Assembly: GCA_043755815.1 (NCBI GenBank)
Contig: JAYUSF010000035.1
Span: 1 to 26,291 of the forward strand
From: CAIWAH01 sp043755815
GTDB lineage: Bacteria; Verrucomicrobiota; Verrucomicrobiia; Limisphaerales; UBA9464
DNA: 26,291 nucleotides
Reading direction: 5' to 3'
The notes under the pieces are model-generated. The model searched no databases, had not been told where the DNA came from, and saw only the letters and a program-made list of their open reading frames with translations. Below are positions 7,677 to 15,902 of the stretch, one piece after another. A program made the translations under genes and the position numbers. Position 1 is the first letter of the stretch. Every line of letters begins with the position of its first letter.

Positions 7677-8921
7677 TCATTCCGCCTTGGCAACGGCCAT
7701 GTCCTGCTCGTGTTTCGCGCGAGCGCCCTCGATGTCGTAGCGGTCGTTGTCCTCGTGGGCCGGGTTCAGGGGCGAGATGTCGCGCAGCTTTTGGATGATT
7801 CCCGGCAGGTGCCGGATCAGGTAGTCCACCTCGGCGTCGGTGTTGTAAATGCCGAGGCTGAACCGCACCGAACCGCGCGCCCGCATCGGCTTCACCCCCA
7901 TCGCCGTGAGCACGTGCGAGGGATCCAGCGAACCCGTGGTGCAGGCGCTGCCGGAACTGGCGCAGATGCCGATCTGGTCCAACAGCAGCAGCACCGCCTC
8001 GGCCTCCACAAAGTCGAACGCTATGTTCGCCGTGTTGGGCAGGCGCGGCTCCTTGCCGCCGTTGCGGACGGTGTTCGGGATGTTCGTGAGGATGTAATTC
8101 TCCAACCGGTCACGCAGGGCGCGGACGCGGGTGTTCTCCTCGTCCAACGTGGCCATCGCCAGTTCCGCCGCGCGGCCGAAGGCCACGATGTTGGCGACGC
8201 TTTCCGTGCCGCCGCGCCGGCCCTTTTCCTGGTGGCCGCCGATGATGTAGGGAGTGAATTTGGTGCGGCGCTTCACGTAGAGCATGCCGATGCCCTTCGG
8301 CGCATGCAGCTTGTGGGCGGAGAGCGACAGGAAATCCACGCCGAGCTGCTTCACGTCGAGCTTCAGCTTGCCGGGAACTTGAACGGCATCCGTGTGACAG
8401 AGGGCGCCCTTGCTGCGGCAGATCGCGGCGACTTCCTCGATGGGAAAGACCACGCCCGTCTCGTTGTTGGCATACATCACCGAGACCACCGCGGTATCGG
8501 GCCGGATGGATTTTTCCAGGACGTGCAGATCAAGGGAACCATCGCTTTCCACCGGGAGGTAGGTGACTTCGTAGCCGCGCTTCAGGAGATATTCGCCGAA
8601 GTTGATGTTGGCGCTGTGCTCGACGGCGGTGGTGACGACGTGCTTCTTGCCGGTGCTGACCAGCGCGCTGTGGATGGCGGAATTGTTGGACTCGGTGCCG
8701 CAACTGGTGAAGATGATTTCCTTGGGGTCCGCACCCACCAACGCGGCGACCTTTTCCCGGGCGGCTTCAACGTGGCCGTGCACCTGGGCGCCGAAGGCAT
8801 AGGCGCTGGAGGGGTTTCCCCACAGCTCGCGCAGGAACGGGATCATCGCGTCCACCACCTCCGGCGCGATGCGCGTGGTGGCGTTGTTATCAAAGTAATA
8901 AACCGTCTTCGGCTGGTTCAT
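7677..8921 (-). CDS. Cysteine desulfurase, NifS/IscS family
   Basis: About 414 aa from the ATG at 8921; a TTG two codons upstream is less likely. A PLP enzyme that removes sulfur from cysteine as a persulfide for Fe-S clusters and other thio-cofactors. Visible features: FDNNATT at the N-terminus, TSCGTESNN, the EHSANI histidine, the PLP lysine in SLSAHKLHAPKG (about K204), RGGTESVANI, and the active-site cysteine in SSGSACTTGSLDPSHVL (about C327), a loop typical of the NifS group. The last 35 residues are a charged tail beyond the core. No scaffold (iscU/nifU) gene is adjacent, so its sulfur acceptor is not evident from context. Confidence 0.92.
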   Translation of the reverse strand: MNQPKTVYYFDNNATTRIAPEVVDAMIPFLRELWGNPSSAYAFGAQVHGHVEAAREKVAALVGADPKEIIFTSCGTESNNSAIHSALVSTGKKHVVTTAVEHSANINFGEYLLKRGYEVTYLPVESDGSLDLHVLEKSIRPDTAVVSVMYANNETGVVFPIEEVAAICRSKGALCHTDAVQVPGKLKLDVKQLGVDFLSLSAHKLHAPKGIGMLYVKRRTKFTPYIIGGHQEKGRRGGTESVANIVAFGRAAELAMATLDEENTRVRALRDRLENYILTNIPNTVRNGGKEPRLPNTANIAFDFVEAEAVLLLLDQIGICASSGSACTTGSLDPSHVLTAMGVKPMRARGSVRFSLGIYNTDAEVDYLIRHLPGIIQKLRDISPLNPAHEDNDRYDIEGARAKHEQDMAVAKAE

Positions 8922-8936
8922 GATCAAATCGGACAG

Positions 8937-8963
8937 AAAAGCTCCGCTACGTTAGAGCGGCGC
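8937..8963 (-). terminator. Probable intrinsic terminator after comEC
   Basis: Read on the minus strand, an 8-bp stem with one mismatch (arms 8956-8963 and 8941-8948, 7-nt loop) is followed by TTTT (8937-8940). It lies 70 nt downstream of the comEC stop and before the desulfurase start. Confidence 0.45.
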
Positions 8964-9033
8964 CAAACTCGCGCAAGAGACCGGCCCCAGTCCATGAGTT
9001 TTGCACCGGGCAGACGCAGGTTCGGCGATGCGC

Positions 9034-11460
9034 CTAACGTGAGCGGGCGGGTGCGATCAGCAGGTCGGTTCCGTCCATCGCCGTAAGCCGGATTCCTCCG
9101 GGTCGGGCGTGGAGCTGGATCGTCCCGGAGTCTTCGCTGAACAAAACGCGGCGCCCAGACTGGAGGAGCCGTTCCCGCGTGGCCGGTTTGACCCGGTCTT
9201 GCGCGGGGTGTTCCGCCGAGGCGATGACCACGAGCTGCGGGTTGATCCGGGCGAGCAACGCGTCGGTCAACGGCTCGCCTTCGCGCGGCAGCCCGGCGAT
9301 GACGAGGTTGGCGGTGAGGTTGGCGGTGCGTTCCAAGATGGCTCGCTGGCCCAGCCGGCCGAGGTCCGAGAGCAGCAGCACCCGTGTGCCGGCGACGTCC
9401 AGCCGCAGCACGACGGCGTTGTCATCGGCCCGTGCGAAGCCGTCCCCTGCGGTCGGGTGCAACACCGTCCAACGATCGATGGAGTCGCCGGCCGCGAACT
9501 TCTGAATGGGAACCGGGCGGTCCGCCGCAAGTTTGAGCAGCAGCCGGAACGCCGGCGAACGGGCATTGGTTGAGCTGAGCGCCAGGGATCCGACGGGGAA
9601 TTTGCTGAGCACCCATTCGCCGCCGCCAACGTGCTGGAGATCACCGTGCGTGATCAGCAGCCGGGGGATGGAATTCCAACCTTCCGCGTGGAGGAACGGT
9701 TCGACGAGCGACGCCGCGGCGGATTCGTTTCCGGTGTCGATCAGCAGATCGGCGTGGCGCCCGGGGGCATCGAAGACGATGGCGTTCCCGCCGGCGAGCA
9801 GCGTGAGGGTGGTCTGCAGGCCGGCGTTCCAAACGCTCAGCCCGGCGGCAAGGGACAGGGCGGCGACCCCTGCGAAGAACCAATTCCGAACGCCTTCCCG
9901 GAAGGCCCACCCCGTCGCGAACGCAAGCACGGCGCCGAAATACGGAATCCACCACGGCCACGGTGGCGCGGCGACATACCAGACCCCGCCGGGAACCTCG
10001 GCGGCGAACTGGCTCACGGCCACCATGCCATGCATCCAGAGCCAGCCACAGGCGTTGAAGACTTCGCCCAACCACGGCCACCAGCCGCCGACCGCGAGGG
10101 AGGCCACGTTCGCGGCCAGCGTGACTCCGGACATGGGCACGACCAGCAGGTTCGCGAGGAGGCTCACCGGGTTGAGCAGATGGAAATAATGAACCGTGAG
10201 CGGCAGCGAGGCGATCTGCGCCGCGATGCTGGCGGCCAGCAGGAGGGCCAGCCGGCGGAGCGGGAGCTCGAACCAGCGTTGCCAGCGCGGACGCAGATCG
10301 TCCGGCAGAAACGGGTCCGGATCAAAACGGAACAGCTGGAGGAGGCGCGGCTCCAGCATCGGAACCAGCAACGCCATCCCGCCCACGACCCCGAATGACA
10401 GTTGGAAGCTGGCCTGAAACAGTTGTCCCGGCTCCCAGAGCAGCACCGCCAGCAATGCCAGCGCGAGCGAGTTGAACAGGTCGCCCGGCCGTTCCAGCGT
10501 CCAACTGCCGATCACCACCGTGCTCATCAGTGCCGAGCGGATGGCCGACGTCTGCCAACCCGTTGCCGCAACGTAGAACCACACCAGCGGAATCGCCACC
10601 AACCCGCACCAATGCCGGGGCACCCGGGCCGTGCGCAGCAGGGCGACGATGACGCCGGCGATGAGCGCGATGTGCAGCCCGCTGATGGCGAACACATGCA
10701 TCGTCCCGGACTCCATGAACACCGTATCCACCTCGTCGGTCAGGGCGGTCTTCCAGCCGAGCGCCATGGCCCACAGCAGCCGGGTGGCCGCGTCGTCCGG
10801 CAGACCCCGGCCAAGCGCGGCCTGCGCCCACGGAAGGAAACGTTCGCTCAGCGGAGGCTCAACCGTAGCCCCAGGAGCGAGCTGCCAATCGTGCGGGCCG
10901 TCGGCCAGCAGCATGAACCAGCAGCCTTGGTGGCGGAGATGGGTGGCGTAGTCGAACAGACCCGGGGCGACCGGTCCGGGCGGGCGCCGCAAGACGCCTT
11001 TCAGTTCGAGGCGCTGTGAACGGAAAAGTTCGGATGGCGGCGGTCCTTTGAGACTGACCGCGACCATGCCGGTTGCCGGCTCCCAGAACCCGTTTTGCCC
11101 GATGGCCTCCACGCGGACCCGGAAAATGGTTCGCCCGTGGAGCTGCCCCCGGCGTTCGATCAGTTTGAGCGAAGGGGAATCGTTGATCTCGCAGCGCAGC
11201 GTGGTCATGACCGGGTTGGTCCCGACCAGTCGGCGCAGGTCGTGAACCGCCGGACTGTCCTGATGCAGGCGGTAGTGGATCCAGCCGGCCACCAGCGCGA
11301 CGCCCAGCAGCAGCGGCAGTCGAATCCGCTCCGCCAATGCCGACAGGCCGATCGCCAGCCCGGCCAGGATGAATAGCGGCGCGAGCCGAACCGCAAACCA
11401 TTCGCCTAGAAAAACTCCGAGCGCGAACAGGAGCGCAGGCCAGAGCAGGGGGCGTTTCAT
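9034..11460 (-). CDS. comEC: ComEC/Rec2 family DNA-uptake channel protein
   Basis: About 808 aa from the ATG at 11460, which gives a clean hydrophobic N-terminus (MKRPLLWPALLFALG). An N-terminal DUF4131-like region with two membrane segments is followed by an extracytoplasmic OB-like part, then the polytopic Competence domain with FAISGLHIALIAG, ATGWQTSAIRSALM and LFQASFQLSFGVVGG. The C-terminal third is a metallo-beta-lactamase-like domain (LIDTGNE, then THGDLQHVGG, and LLLSDLG). ComEC carries single-stranded DNA across the inner membrane in natural transformation; no other competence genes are in the window. The metal motif has Gln where most ComEC proteins have Asp before the last His (DxDH becomes DxQH), so nuclease activity is uncertain. 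Confidence 0.9.
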   Translation of the reverse strand: MKRPLLWPALLFALGVFLGEWFAVRLAPLFILAGLAIGLSALAERIRLPLLLGVALVAGWIHYRLHQDSPAVHDLRRLVGTNPVMTTLRCEINDSPSLKLIERRGQLHGRTIFRVRVEAIGQNGFWEPATGMVAVSLKGPPPSELFRSQRLELKGVLRRPPGPVAPGLFDYATHLRHQGCWFMLLADGPHDWQLAPGATVEPPLSERFLPWAQAALGRGLPDDAATRLLWAMALGWKTALTDEVDTVFMESGTMHVFAISGLHIALIAGVIVALLRTARVPRHWCGLVAIPLVWFYVAATGWQTSAIRSALMSTVVIGSWTLERPGDLFNSLALALLAVLLWEPGQLFQASFQLSFGVVGGMALLVPMLEPRLLQLFRFDPDPFLPDDLRPRWQRWFELPLRRLALLLAASIAAQIASLPLTVHYFHLLNPVSLLANLLVVPMSGVTLAANVASLAVGGWWPWLGEVFNACGWLWMHGMVAVSQFAAEVPGGVWYVAAPPWPWWIPYFGAVLAFATGWAFREGVRNWFFAGVAALSLAAGLSVWNAGLQTTLTLLAGGNAIVFDAPGRHADLLIDTGNESAAASLVEPFLHAEGWNSIPRLLITHGDLQHVGGGEWVLSKFPVGSLALSSTNARSPAFRLLLKLAADRPVPIQKFAAGDSIDRWTVLHPTAGDGFARADDNAVVLRLDVAGTRVLLLSDLGRLGQRAILERTANLTANLVIAGLPREGEPLTDALLARINPQLVVIASAEHPAQDRVKPATRERLLQSGRRVLFSEDSGTIQLHARPGGIRLTAMDGTDLLIAPARSR

Positions 11461-11529
11461 GGGGACCGGCGGAGGAAACCACGACGCGCCAGTTGCACAA
11501 ACCTGAAAGCGTCCCAACCTCCCGCCTCC

Positions 11530-12174
11530 ATGAGCATCGTAACCCGCACCGGCGACGCCGGCACCACCGGCCTGATGTATAACCGACGCGTCTCAAAGTG
11601 CCATCCAAGGGTCGAAGCCTACGGCAGCGTGGACGAGCTGAACGCCGCCATCGGCCTGGCCCGGGCCCAGGCCACGATGCAATTCCTGGAGGATTCCCTG
11701 ATCCGCATCCAGCGGGACCTGGTCATCGTCATGGGTGAGCTCGCCACCGGCGTGGAAGACCTCGAACGCTACCAGGCCGACGGCTTCAAACTGGTGACCG
11801 ACTCCATGACCGCCAAGCTCGACGAGGTGGTCCGCCAACTCGAAGCCGAGCAGATTTCCTTCAAGGGCTGGGCCACGCCCGGAGCGAACCTCCCGGCCGC
11901 CGCGCTCGACGTGGCGCGCACCACTGCCCGGCGCGCCGAACGCCGGGTTGTCGCCCTCCACGAGGCGGGACAGCTCCGGAACCCGGAGATCATCATCTTC
12001 CTGAACCGGCTCAGCGACCTGCTTTGGTTGATGGCCCGCTGGGCCGAAGTTCACGAATGGCCGCCGCTGGAATCCGAACCGGAAGCGTCCGCCGCCGAAG
12101 CCATCAAGCCGGCGGTTGTGTCGCCCCGCCCAAGACCGAAACGCCGTCGGGCCGGTGATGACCTCCCGTCCTGA
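11530..12174 (+). CDS. Cob(I)alamin adenosyltransferase, PduO type
   Basis: 214 aa. Catalyses ATP-dependent adenosylation of corrinoids to make coenzyme B12. The N-terminal ATP-binding motif TRTGDAGTTGL, then EAYGSVDELNAAIGLARA and the ARTTARRAERRVV helix, are diagnostic of the PduO/MMAB family. The usual PGG before the last helix reads PGA here (ATPGANLPAAALD). The C-terminal 35 residues are a low-complexity, basic extension (PRPRPKRRRAGDDLPS) outside the fold. It starts 69 nt from the divergent comEC gene. No other cobalamin gene is nearby. Confidence 0.9.
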   Translation: MSIVTRTGDAGTTGLMYNRRVSKCHPRVEAYGSVDELNAAIGLARAQATMQFLEDSLIRIQRDLVIVMGELATGVEDLERYQADGFKLVTDSMTAKLDEVVRQLEAEQISFKGWATPGANLPAAALDVARTTARRAERRVVALHEAGQLRNPEIIIFLNRLSDLLWLMARWAEVHEWPPLESEPEASAAEAIKPAVVSPRPRPKRRRAGDDLPS

Positions 12175-12177
12175 CCC

Positions 12178-12222
12178 GGGAGCCAGCCGGCAGCCGGAGC
12201 TGGGGTGGCGCCGGCGCTTCCC
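12178..12222. terminator. Imperfect GC-rich hairpin between convergent genes
   Basis: GGGAGC plus GCCGGC (12178-12191) can pair with GCCGGC plus GCTTCCC (12210-12222), with small bulges and an 18-nt loop. It lies between the convergent adenosyltransferase and larB stops. There is no T-run, so this is tentative. Confidence 0.3.
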
Positions 12223-12236
12223 GGTGGGTCCCCCCG

Positions 12237-12989
12237 TTACGCCGCCAACCCGTTGATCTGGCTCGCCGCGTAACCCGCCCCGAAGCCGTTGTCGATGTTC
12301 ACCACGGTCAGGCCGCTGGCGCAGGAGTTCAGCATCCCCAGCAACGCCGTGAGCCCTCCGAAGTGCGAGCCGTAACCCACGCTCGTCGGCACGCCGATGA
12401 GCGGCTTGGCGATCAGGCCGCCCACCACACTGGGCAGGGCCGCTTCCATGCCGGCGACGCAGACCACCACGTTCGCCGACTGGATTTCGTCGAGCCGGCG
12501 GAACAGCCGGTGCAGGCCGGCCACGCCCACGTCATAGATGCGCCGGACCTCGTTGCCCATGAACTCGGCGGTGAGCGCCGCTTCTTCGGCCACGGGCAGG
12601 TCGCTGGTGCCGGCACACACCACGGCGATGCGGCCGGGCCTTTTGGCCAGCGGCTTCCGCTCCAGCGTCAGGCAGCGCGCCGCCTCGTGATGGACGCCCT
12701 TCCGGAACTTCTTCCGGAACGCCTGCGCGTGCTCGGGCGTGATGCGCGTGACCAGCACCCGATCGTTGGCGGCGACGATCTTCTCCGCGATCGCGACAAT
12801 TTGGGCCGGTGTCTTGCCGGCCCCGAAGATGACCTCCGGAAAGCCCTTCCGCAGGGCGCGGTGGGTGTCCACGGCGGCAAACCCGAGATCCTGCACGGGC
12901 GCCGCCTGAAACGCCCTCAGGACGGCGTCGCGATCGAGTTCACCGCGCTGGAAACGGTCGAGAAGGGTGGCGGCTTCGGTGGGGGTCAT
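12237..12989 (-). CDS. larB: Nickel-pincer cofactor biosynthesis protein LarB
   Basis: 250 aa, the normal length. LarB carboxylates and hydrolyses nicotinic acid adenine dinucleotide in the first step of the nickel-pincer nucleotide cofactor of lactate racemase and related enzymes. The N-terminal part (FAAVDTHRALRKGFPEVIFGAGKT) and the AIR-carboxylase-like C-terminal domain (VVCAGTSDLPVAEEAALT, MGNEVRRIYDVGVAGLHRLF, VCVAGMEAALPSVVGG, IGVPTSVGYGSHFGG, SCASGLTVVNIDNGFGAGYAA) are complete. The start ATG at 12989 gives a usual N-terminus. larC and larE are not in the window, so the pathway must be completed elsewhere or this is an orphan. Confidence 0.92.
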   Translation of the reverse strand: MTPTEAATLLDRFQRGELDRDAVLRAFQAAPVQDLGFAAVDTHRALRKGFPEVIFGAGKTPAQIVAIAEKIVAANDRVLVTRITPEHAQAFRKKFRKGVHHEAARCLTLERKPLAKRPGRIAVVCAGTSDLPVAEEAALTAEFMGNEVRRIYDVGVAGLHRLFRRLDEIQSANVVVCVAGMEAALPSVVGGLIAKPLIGVPTSVGYGSHFGGLTALLGMLNSCASGLTVVNIDNGFGAGYAASQINGLAA

Positions 12990-13445
12990 GTCGGTGAAAC
13001 GTCAGGTCGGCGACGTGGTAACGGAGGCTGCCGAAGCCGGACCGTGCGTGCCAAGCGGCGTTTGTGGCAAGGTTCCTGGCGCCAAGGCTGGGTCCCCTTC
13101 CAAGTGGGCAAAGAAAACAGCCGGTCCGGCAGACACACGGTTTGCTGCAGAACCGGCCGCGGTCGGCCACTCGGACGACCTAGATCGATCCGGCGAGCCG
13201 CAAACCGAATGCCACTCTCGCGGCTCGACCGCTTTTCCGGTGGGCGGCCGCCGTTCGGCCACCACTCCGCCCGCACCTATAGGCCCGGGCAGAAGGGGTT
13301 TCTCGCTCGTTTTTGGCGAATCCTTGCCCTCGGCGGACGGATTGGGGTCGGAAGAATCCTGTTTCCTCCGGTTCCGCCTATGCCTAGCGTCGCCGCTGTT
13401 CCGCTTCCGGACCACCGGAGCGGAATGATTAACCAGAATTAGCAT
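12990..13445. other. 456-nt gap between divergent larB and fba
   Basis: No convincing gene: the open frames here (for example 12967-13428 plus) have biased, non-protein-like composition and overlap larB. It should carry the promoters of both genes, but no clear -35/-10 pair was found. The only clear structure is the hairpin at 13399-13425, just before fba. Confidence 0.5.
13399..13425 (+). promoter_or_regulatory. Leader hairpin immediately upstream of fba
   Basis: TTCCGCT-T-CCGG (13399-13410) pairs with CCGG-AGCGGAA (13415-13425): 11 bp with one bulged T and an ACCA loop. It ends 20 nt before the fba ATG, where a ribosome binding site would be expected, and no SD is visible there. A role in translation or mRNA stability is inference. 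Confidence 0.45.
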
Positions 13446-14411
13446 ATGCCACTGACTCACACGACTGACCTGTTCGCCAAGGCGCTCAAGGGCAAATACG
13501 CCCTCGGCGCCTTCAATGTGAACAACATGGAGCTGCTCCAGGCCATCATTGAAGCCTGCGAGGAAGAGAAAGCTCCCGTGATGCTCCAGATCTCGAAGGG
13601 CGCCCGGGAATACGCCAACCCGGTCTACCTCAAAAAGCTGATCGAGGCGGCCGTCAGCCTGAGCACGATCCCCATTGCGGTGCATTTGGATCACGGCGAC
13701 ACGTTTGAGCTGTGCAAGCAGTGCATCGACGAGGGTTTCACCAGCGTGATGATTGACGCCTCGCACGAGCCCTTCGACAAGAACGTCGAAATCACGAAGA
13801 AGGTCGTGGATTACGCCCACAAACATAATTGCGTGGTCGAATCCGAACTCGGCCACCTCGTTGGGGCCCAGTTCGATGACGGCGAGGAAGGCGGCTGCCA
13901 TTCGGCCAGCGGCCACTACACCGTGCCCGAAGAGGCGGTGAAATTCGTCCGCGAATCCGGCTGCGACTCGCTCGCCGTTGCCATCGGCAACAGCCACGGC
14001 GCCTACAAGTTCAAGGGCACCCAGCACCTGGACCTTGAGCGCCTCAAGCTGATCAAGAAGGCCCTGATGGATGCCGGCCTGGGTGACTATCCCCTGGTGT
14101 TGCACGGAGCCAGTTCGGTGCCGAAGGATCTCGCTCAGAAGATCAACCAGTTCGGTGGCGGCATGGGCGAAGACACCGCCGGCGTGCCGGAGGCCGACAT
14201 CGAAGTCGCCCGCCGCACCGGCTGCACCAAGGTCAACATCGATACCGACCTGCGGCTGGCCATGACGGCCGCGATTCGCGAAGTCCTGTGGACCAAGCCC
14301 AAAGAATTCGATCCCCGCAAGTATCTCGGGCCCGCCCGCAAGGCGACCAAGGAACTCGTCCGGCACAAGCTCCGGAACGTGCTCTGCAGTGCCGGACACG
14401 CGTTTGATTGA
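13446..14411 (+). CDS. fba: Class II fructose-bisphosphate aldolase
   Basis: 321 aa. Cleaves fructose 1,6-bisphosphate to dihydroxyacetone phosphate and glyceraldehyde 3-phosphate with a catalytic zinc, in glycolysis and gluconeogenesis. Seen in order: GAFNVNNME near the N-terminus, HLDHGD (D82 catalytic, H83 zinc ligand), MIDASH, ESELGHLVG (E135), IGNSHGAYK (H184), VLHGASS (H220), and VNIDTDLRLAM for phosphate binding. Class IIB-like size. No SD precedes the ATG, but an 11-bp hairpin does. A strong hairpin terminator follows the stop. Confidence 0.95.
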   Translation: MPLTHTTDLFAKALKGKYALGAFNVNNMELLQAIIEACEEEKAPVMLQISKGAREYANPVYLKKLIEAAVSLSTIPIAVHLDHGDTFELCKQCIDEGFTSVMIDASHEPFDKNVEITKKVVDYAHKHNCVVESELGHLVGAQFDDGEEGGCHSASGHYTVPEEAVKFVRESGCDSLAVAIGNSHGAYKFKGTQHLDLERLKLIKKALMDAGLGDYPLVLHGASSVPKDLAQKINQFGGGMGEDTAGVPEADIEVARRTGCTKVNIDTDLRLAMTAAIREVLWTKPKEFDPRKYLGPARKATKELVRHKLRNVLCSAGHAFD

Positions 14412-14441
14412 GCCGCGACGAACGTCCCACCGCTCGATTTC

Positions 14442-14473
14442 AAGGCGAAGGCAGGCAACTGTCTTCGCCTTTT
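14442..14473 (+). terminator. Intrinsic terminator of fba
   Basis: AAGGCGAAG-G-CAG pairs with CTG-T-CTTCGCCTT (one G-U pair) around a GCAA tetraloop, and the T-run ends at 14473. It lies 30 nt after the fba stop. Confidence 0.8.
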
Positions 14474-14497
14474 CCATTTCGGGGTCCGGAACGCAAA

Positions 14498-14531
14498 ACG
14501 GCCGCCGGAAACGGTTGGTTCCGGCGGCCGT
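14498..14531 (-). terminator. Intrinsic terminator of cysK
   Basis: A perfect 13-bp stem (14498-14510 with 14519-14531, 8-nt loop) lies just after the cysK stop. On the minus strand it is followed by TTTT, a typical Rho-independent signal. Confidence 0.8.
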
Positions 14532-14553
14532 GATCGGGAAGCCCCGTGCGGGC

Positions 14554-15549
14554 TCAGCCCCCGACTTCGGCGCGAGCTTCGGCGGCGAGGGCCGTCGAGA
14601 GGTAACGTTCGCCGGTGGAGCACGCGACGGTGACGATCATCTTGCCCTTGTTCTCGGGTTTCTTGGCGAGCTCAAGCGCGGCCCAGACGTTGGCGCCGGT
14701 GGAAATGCCGACCAGCATGCCCTCTTCCTTCGCCAAGCGACGAGCCATGGCGAAAGCGTCGTCGTTGCTGACTTGGACGGTCTCCACGATCTGCGGTTCA
14801 CCGTTCGGTCCCTTGAGGCGGAGGTTTTTGGGGACAAAGCCGGCGCCGGTGCCCTGGATCTTGTGCGGGCCCGGCTTCACGGTTTCGCCCTTCAGGGTCT
14901 GGGTGATGACCGGCGAATCCATGGGTTCAACCGCCACGGCCGAGAAGCTGGCCTTGAGGGGTTTGATGTATTCGTAGGTGCCCGTGATGGTTCCGCCGGT
15001 GCCCACCGCGGCGACGAAGATGTCCACCTTGCCCTCGGTGTCATCCCAGATTTCCGGCCCCGTGGTGGCCTTGTGGATGGCCGGGTTGGCCGGGTTTTCA
15101 AACTGCTGGGGAATCCACGAGTTGGGCGTCTCCTTCGCCAGTTGTTCGGCGCGCGCAATGGCGCCGCGCATGCCCTCCGCGCCGGGAGTCAACACCAGCT
15201 TGGCGCCGAGCAGGGCGAGCAGGGTCCGGCGTTCCAGCGACATCGTCTCCGGCATGGTCAGGATGATCTTGTAGCCCTTGGCGGCCGCGACGAAGGCCAG
15301 CGCGATGCCGGTGTTGCCCGAGGTCGGCTCAATGATCACGGTGTCCTGCCTGAGAATCCCGCGCTTCTCGGCGTCCTCGATCATCGCCATGCCGATCCGG
15401 TCCTTGACCGAGCCGAGCGGATTGAAGAACTCGCACTTGAGCAGGATCTGGGTGGAAGGATCAATGCCGGCGGAGGCGGGAATGCGGTTGAGGCGCACCA
15501 GGGGCGTGCGGCCGACGGTTTCAACGATGTTCGAGTAGATGCGGCCCAT
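14554..15549 (-). CDS. cysK: Cysteine synthase (O-acetylserine sulfhydrylase)
   Basis: 331 aa from the ATG at 15549 that gives the canonical MGRIYSNIVETVGRTPLVRL; the longer frame to 15639 adds non-family sequence. A PLP enzyme joining sulfide and O-acetylserine to form cysteine. Visible: the PLP lysine in FNPLGSVKDRIG (K49), EPTSGNTGIALAFVAA, the phosphate-binding GTGGTITG, VGISTGANVWAA and CSTGERYLST near the end. Length is normal for CysK. It is convergent with fba, and each gene has its own hairpin terminator in the junction. It diverges from the MFS gene. Confidence 0.93.
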   Translation of the reverse strand: MGRIYSNIVETVGRTPLVRLNRIPASAGIDPSTQILLKCEFFNPLGSVKDRIGMAMIEDAEKRGILRQDTVIIEPTSGNTGIALAFVAAAKGYKIILTMPETMSLERRTLLALLGAKLVLTPGAEGMRGAIARAEQLAKETPNSWIPQQFENPANPAIHKATTGPEIWDDTEGKVDIFVAAVGTGGTITGTYEYIKPLKASFSAVAVEPMDSPVITQTLKGETVKPGPHKIQGTGAGFVPKNLRLKGPNGEPQIVETVQVSNDDAFAMARRLAKEEGMLVGISTGANVWAALELAKKPENKGKMIVTVACSTGERYLSTALAAEARAEVGG

Positions 15550-15902
15550 GGTCTGAGAGCGATTGATGGTGTGAATTGCGAAGTGCCGGGAGGTTGGCCG
15601 AACGAGCGGATGGGGCAAGCCGGTTTTGTCGCGAGACAACTGAGCGGGCGCGTATCCACACCGTGTGCGTTTGCCTCCGGCCCGACAGGACCCCGGTGGC
15701 GCAGGCTCCGGCCGTGCGCGTAGGCCGAATGGCTCGGTAGGAACCTCGCGCGACCACGGTCAGCCTGGCGGGCGGGACCCAGCCCCAAACGGTGTCCAGA
15801 GGCGCCCCGACTGGGCTAACCCACCACAACCGTGACCGCTTTTGTGACGAAACCCACTTGCCTCTCGTCATGCGCGGCGGGGCGCGGCTCAATCCGGCCG
15901 CG
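15550..15902. other. Divergent intergenic region between cysK and the MFS gene
   Basis: About 353 nt (less if the MFS gene starts at 15870 or 15792). No gene, repeat or convincing promoter pair was recognised. It should hold the promoters of both flanking genes. Confidence 0.4.

Noticed and set aside
7671..9086. 471-codon plus-strand frame
   Set aside because: It is the antisense shadow of the cysteine desulfurase gene, with Arg/Val/Asp-rich low-quality composition and no motif.
12967..13428. 153-codon frame in the larB-fba gap
   Set aside because: Overlaps larB, Ser/Pro/Arg-rich composition typical of random GC-rich frames, and no start signal.
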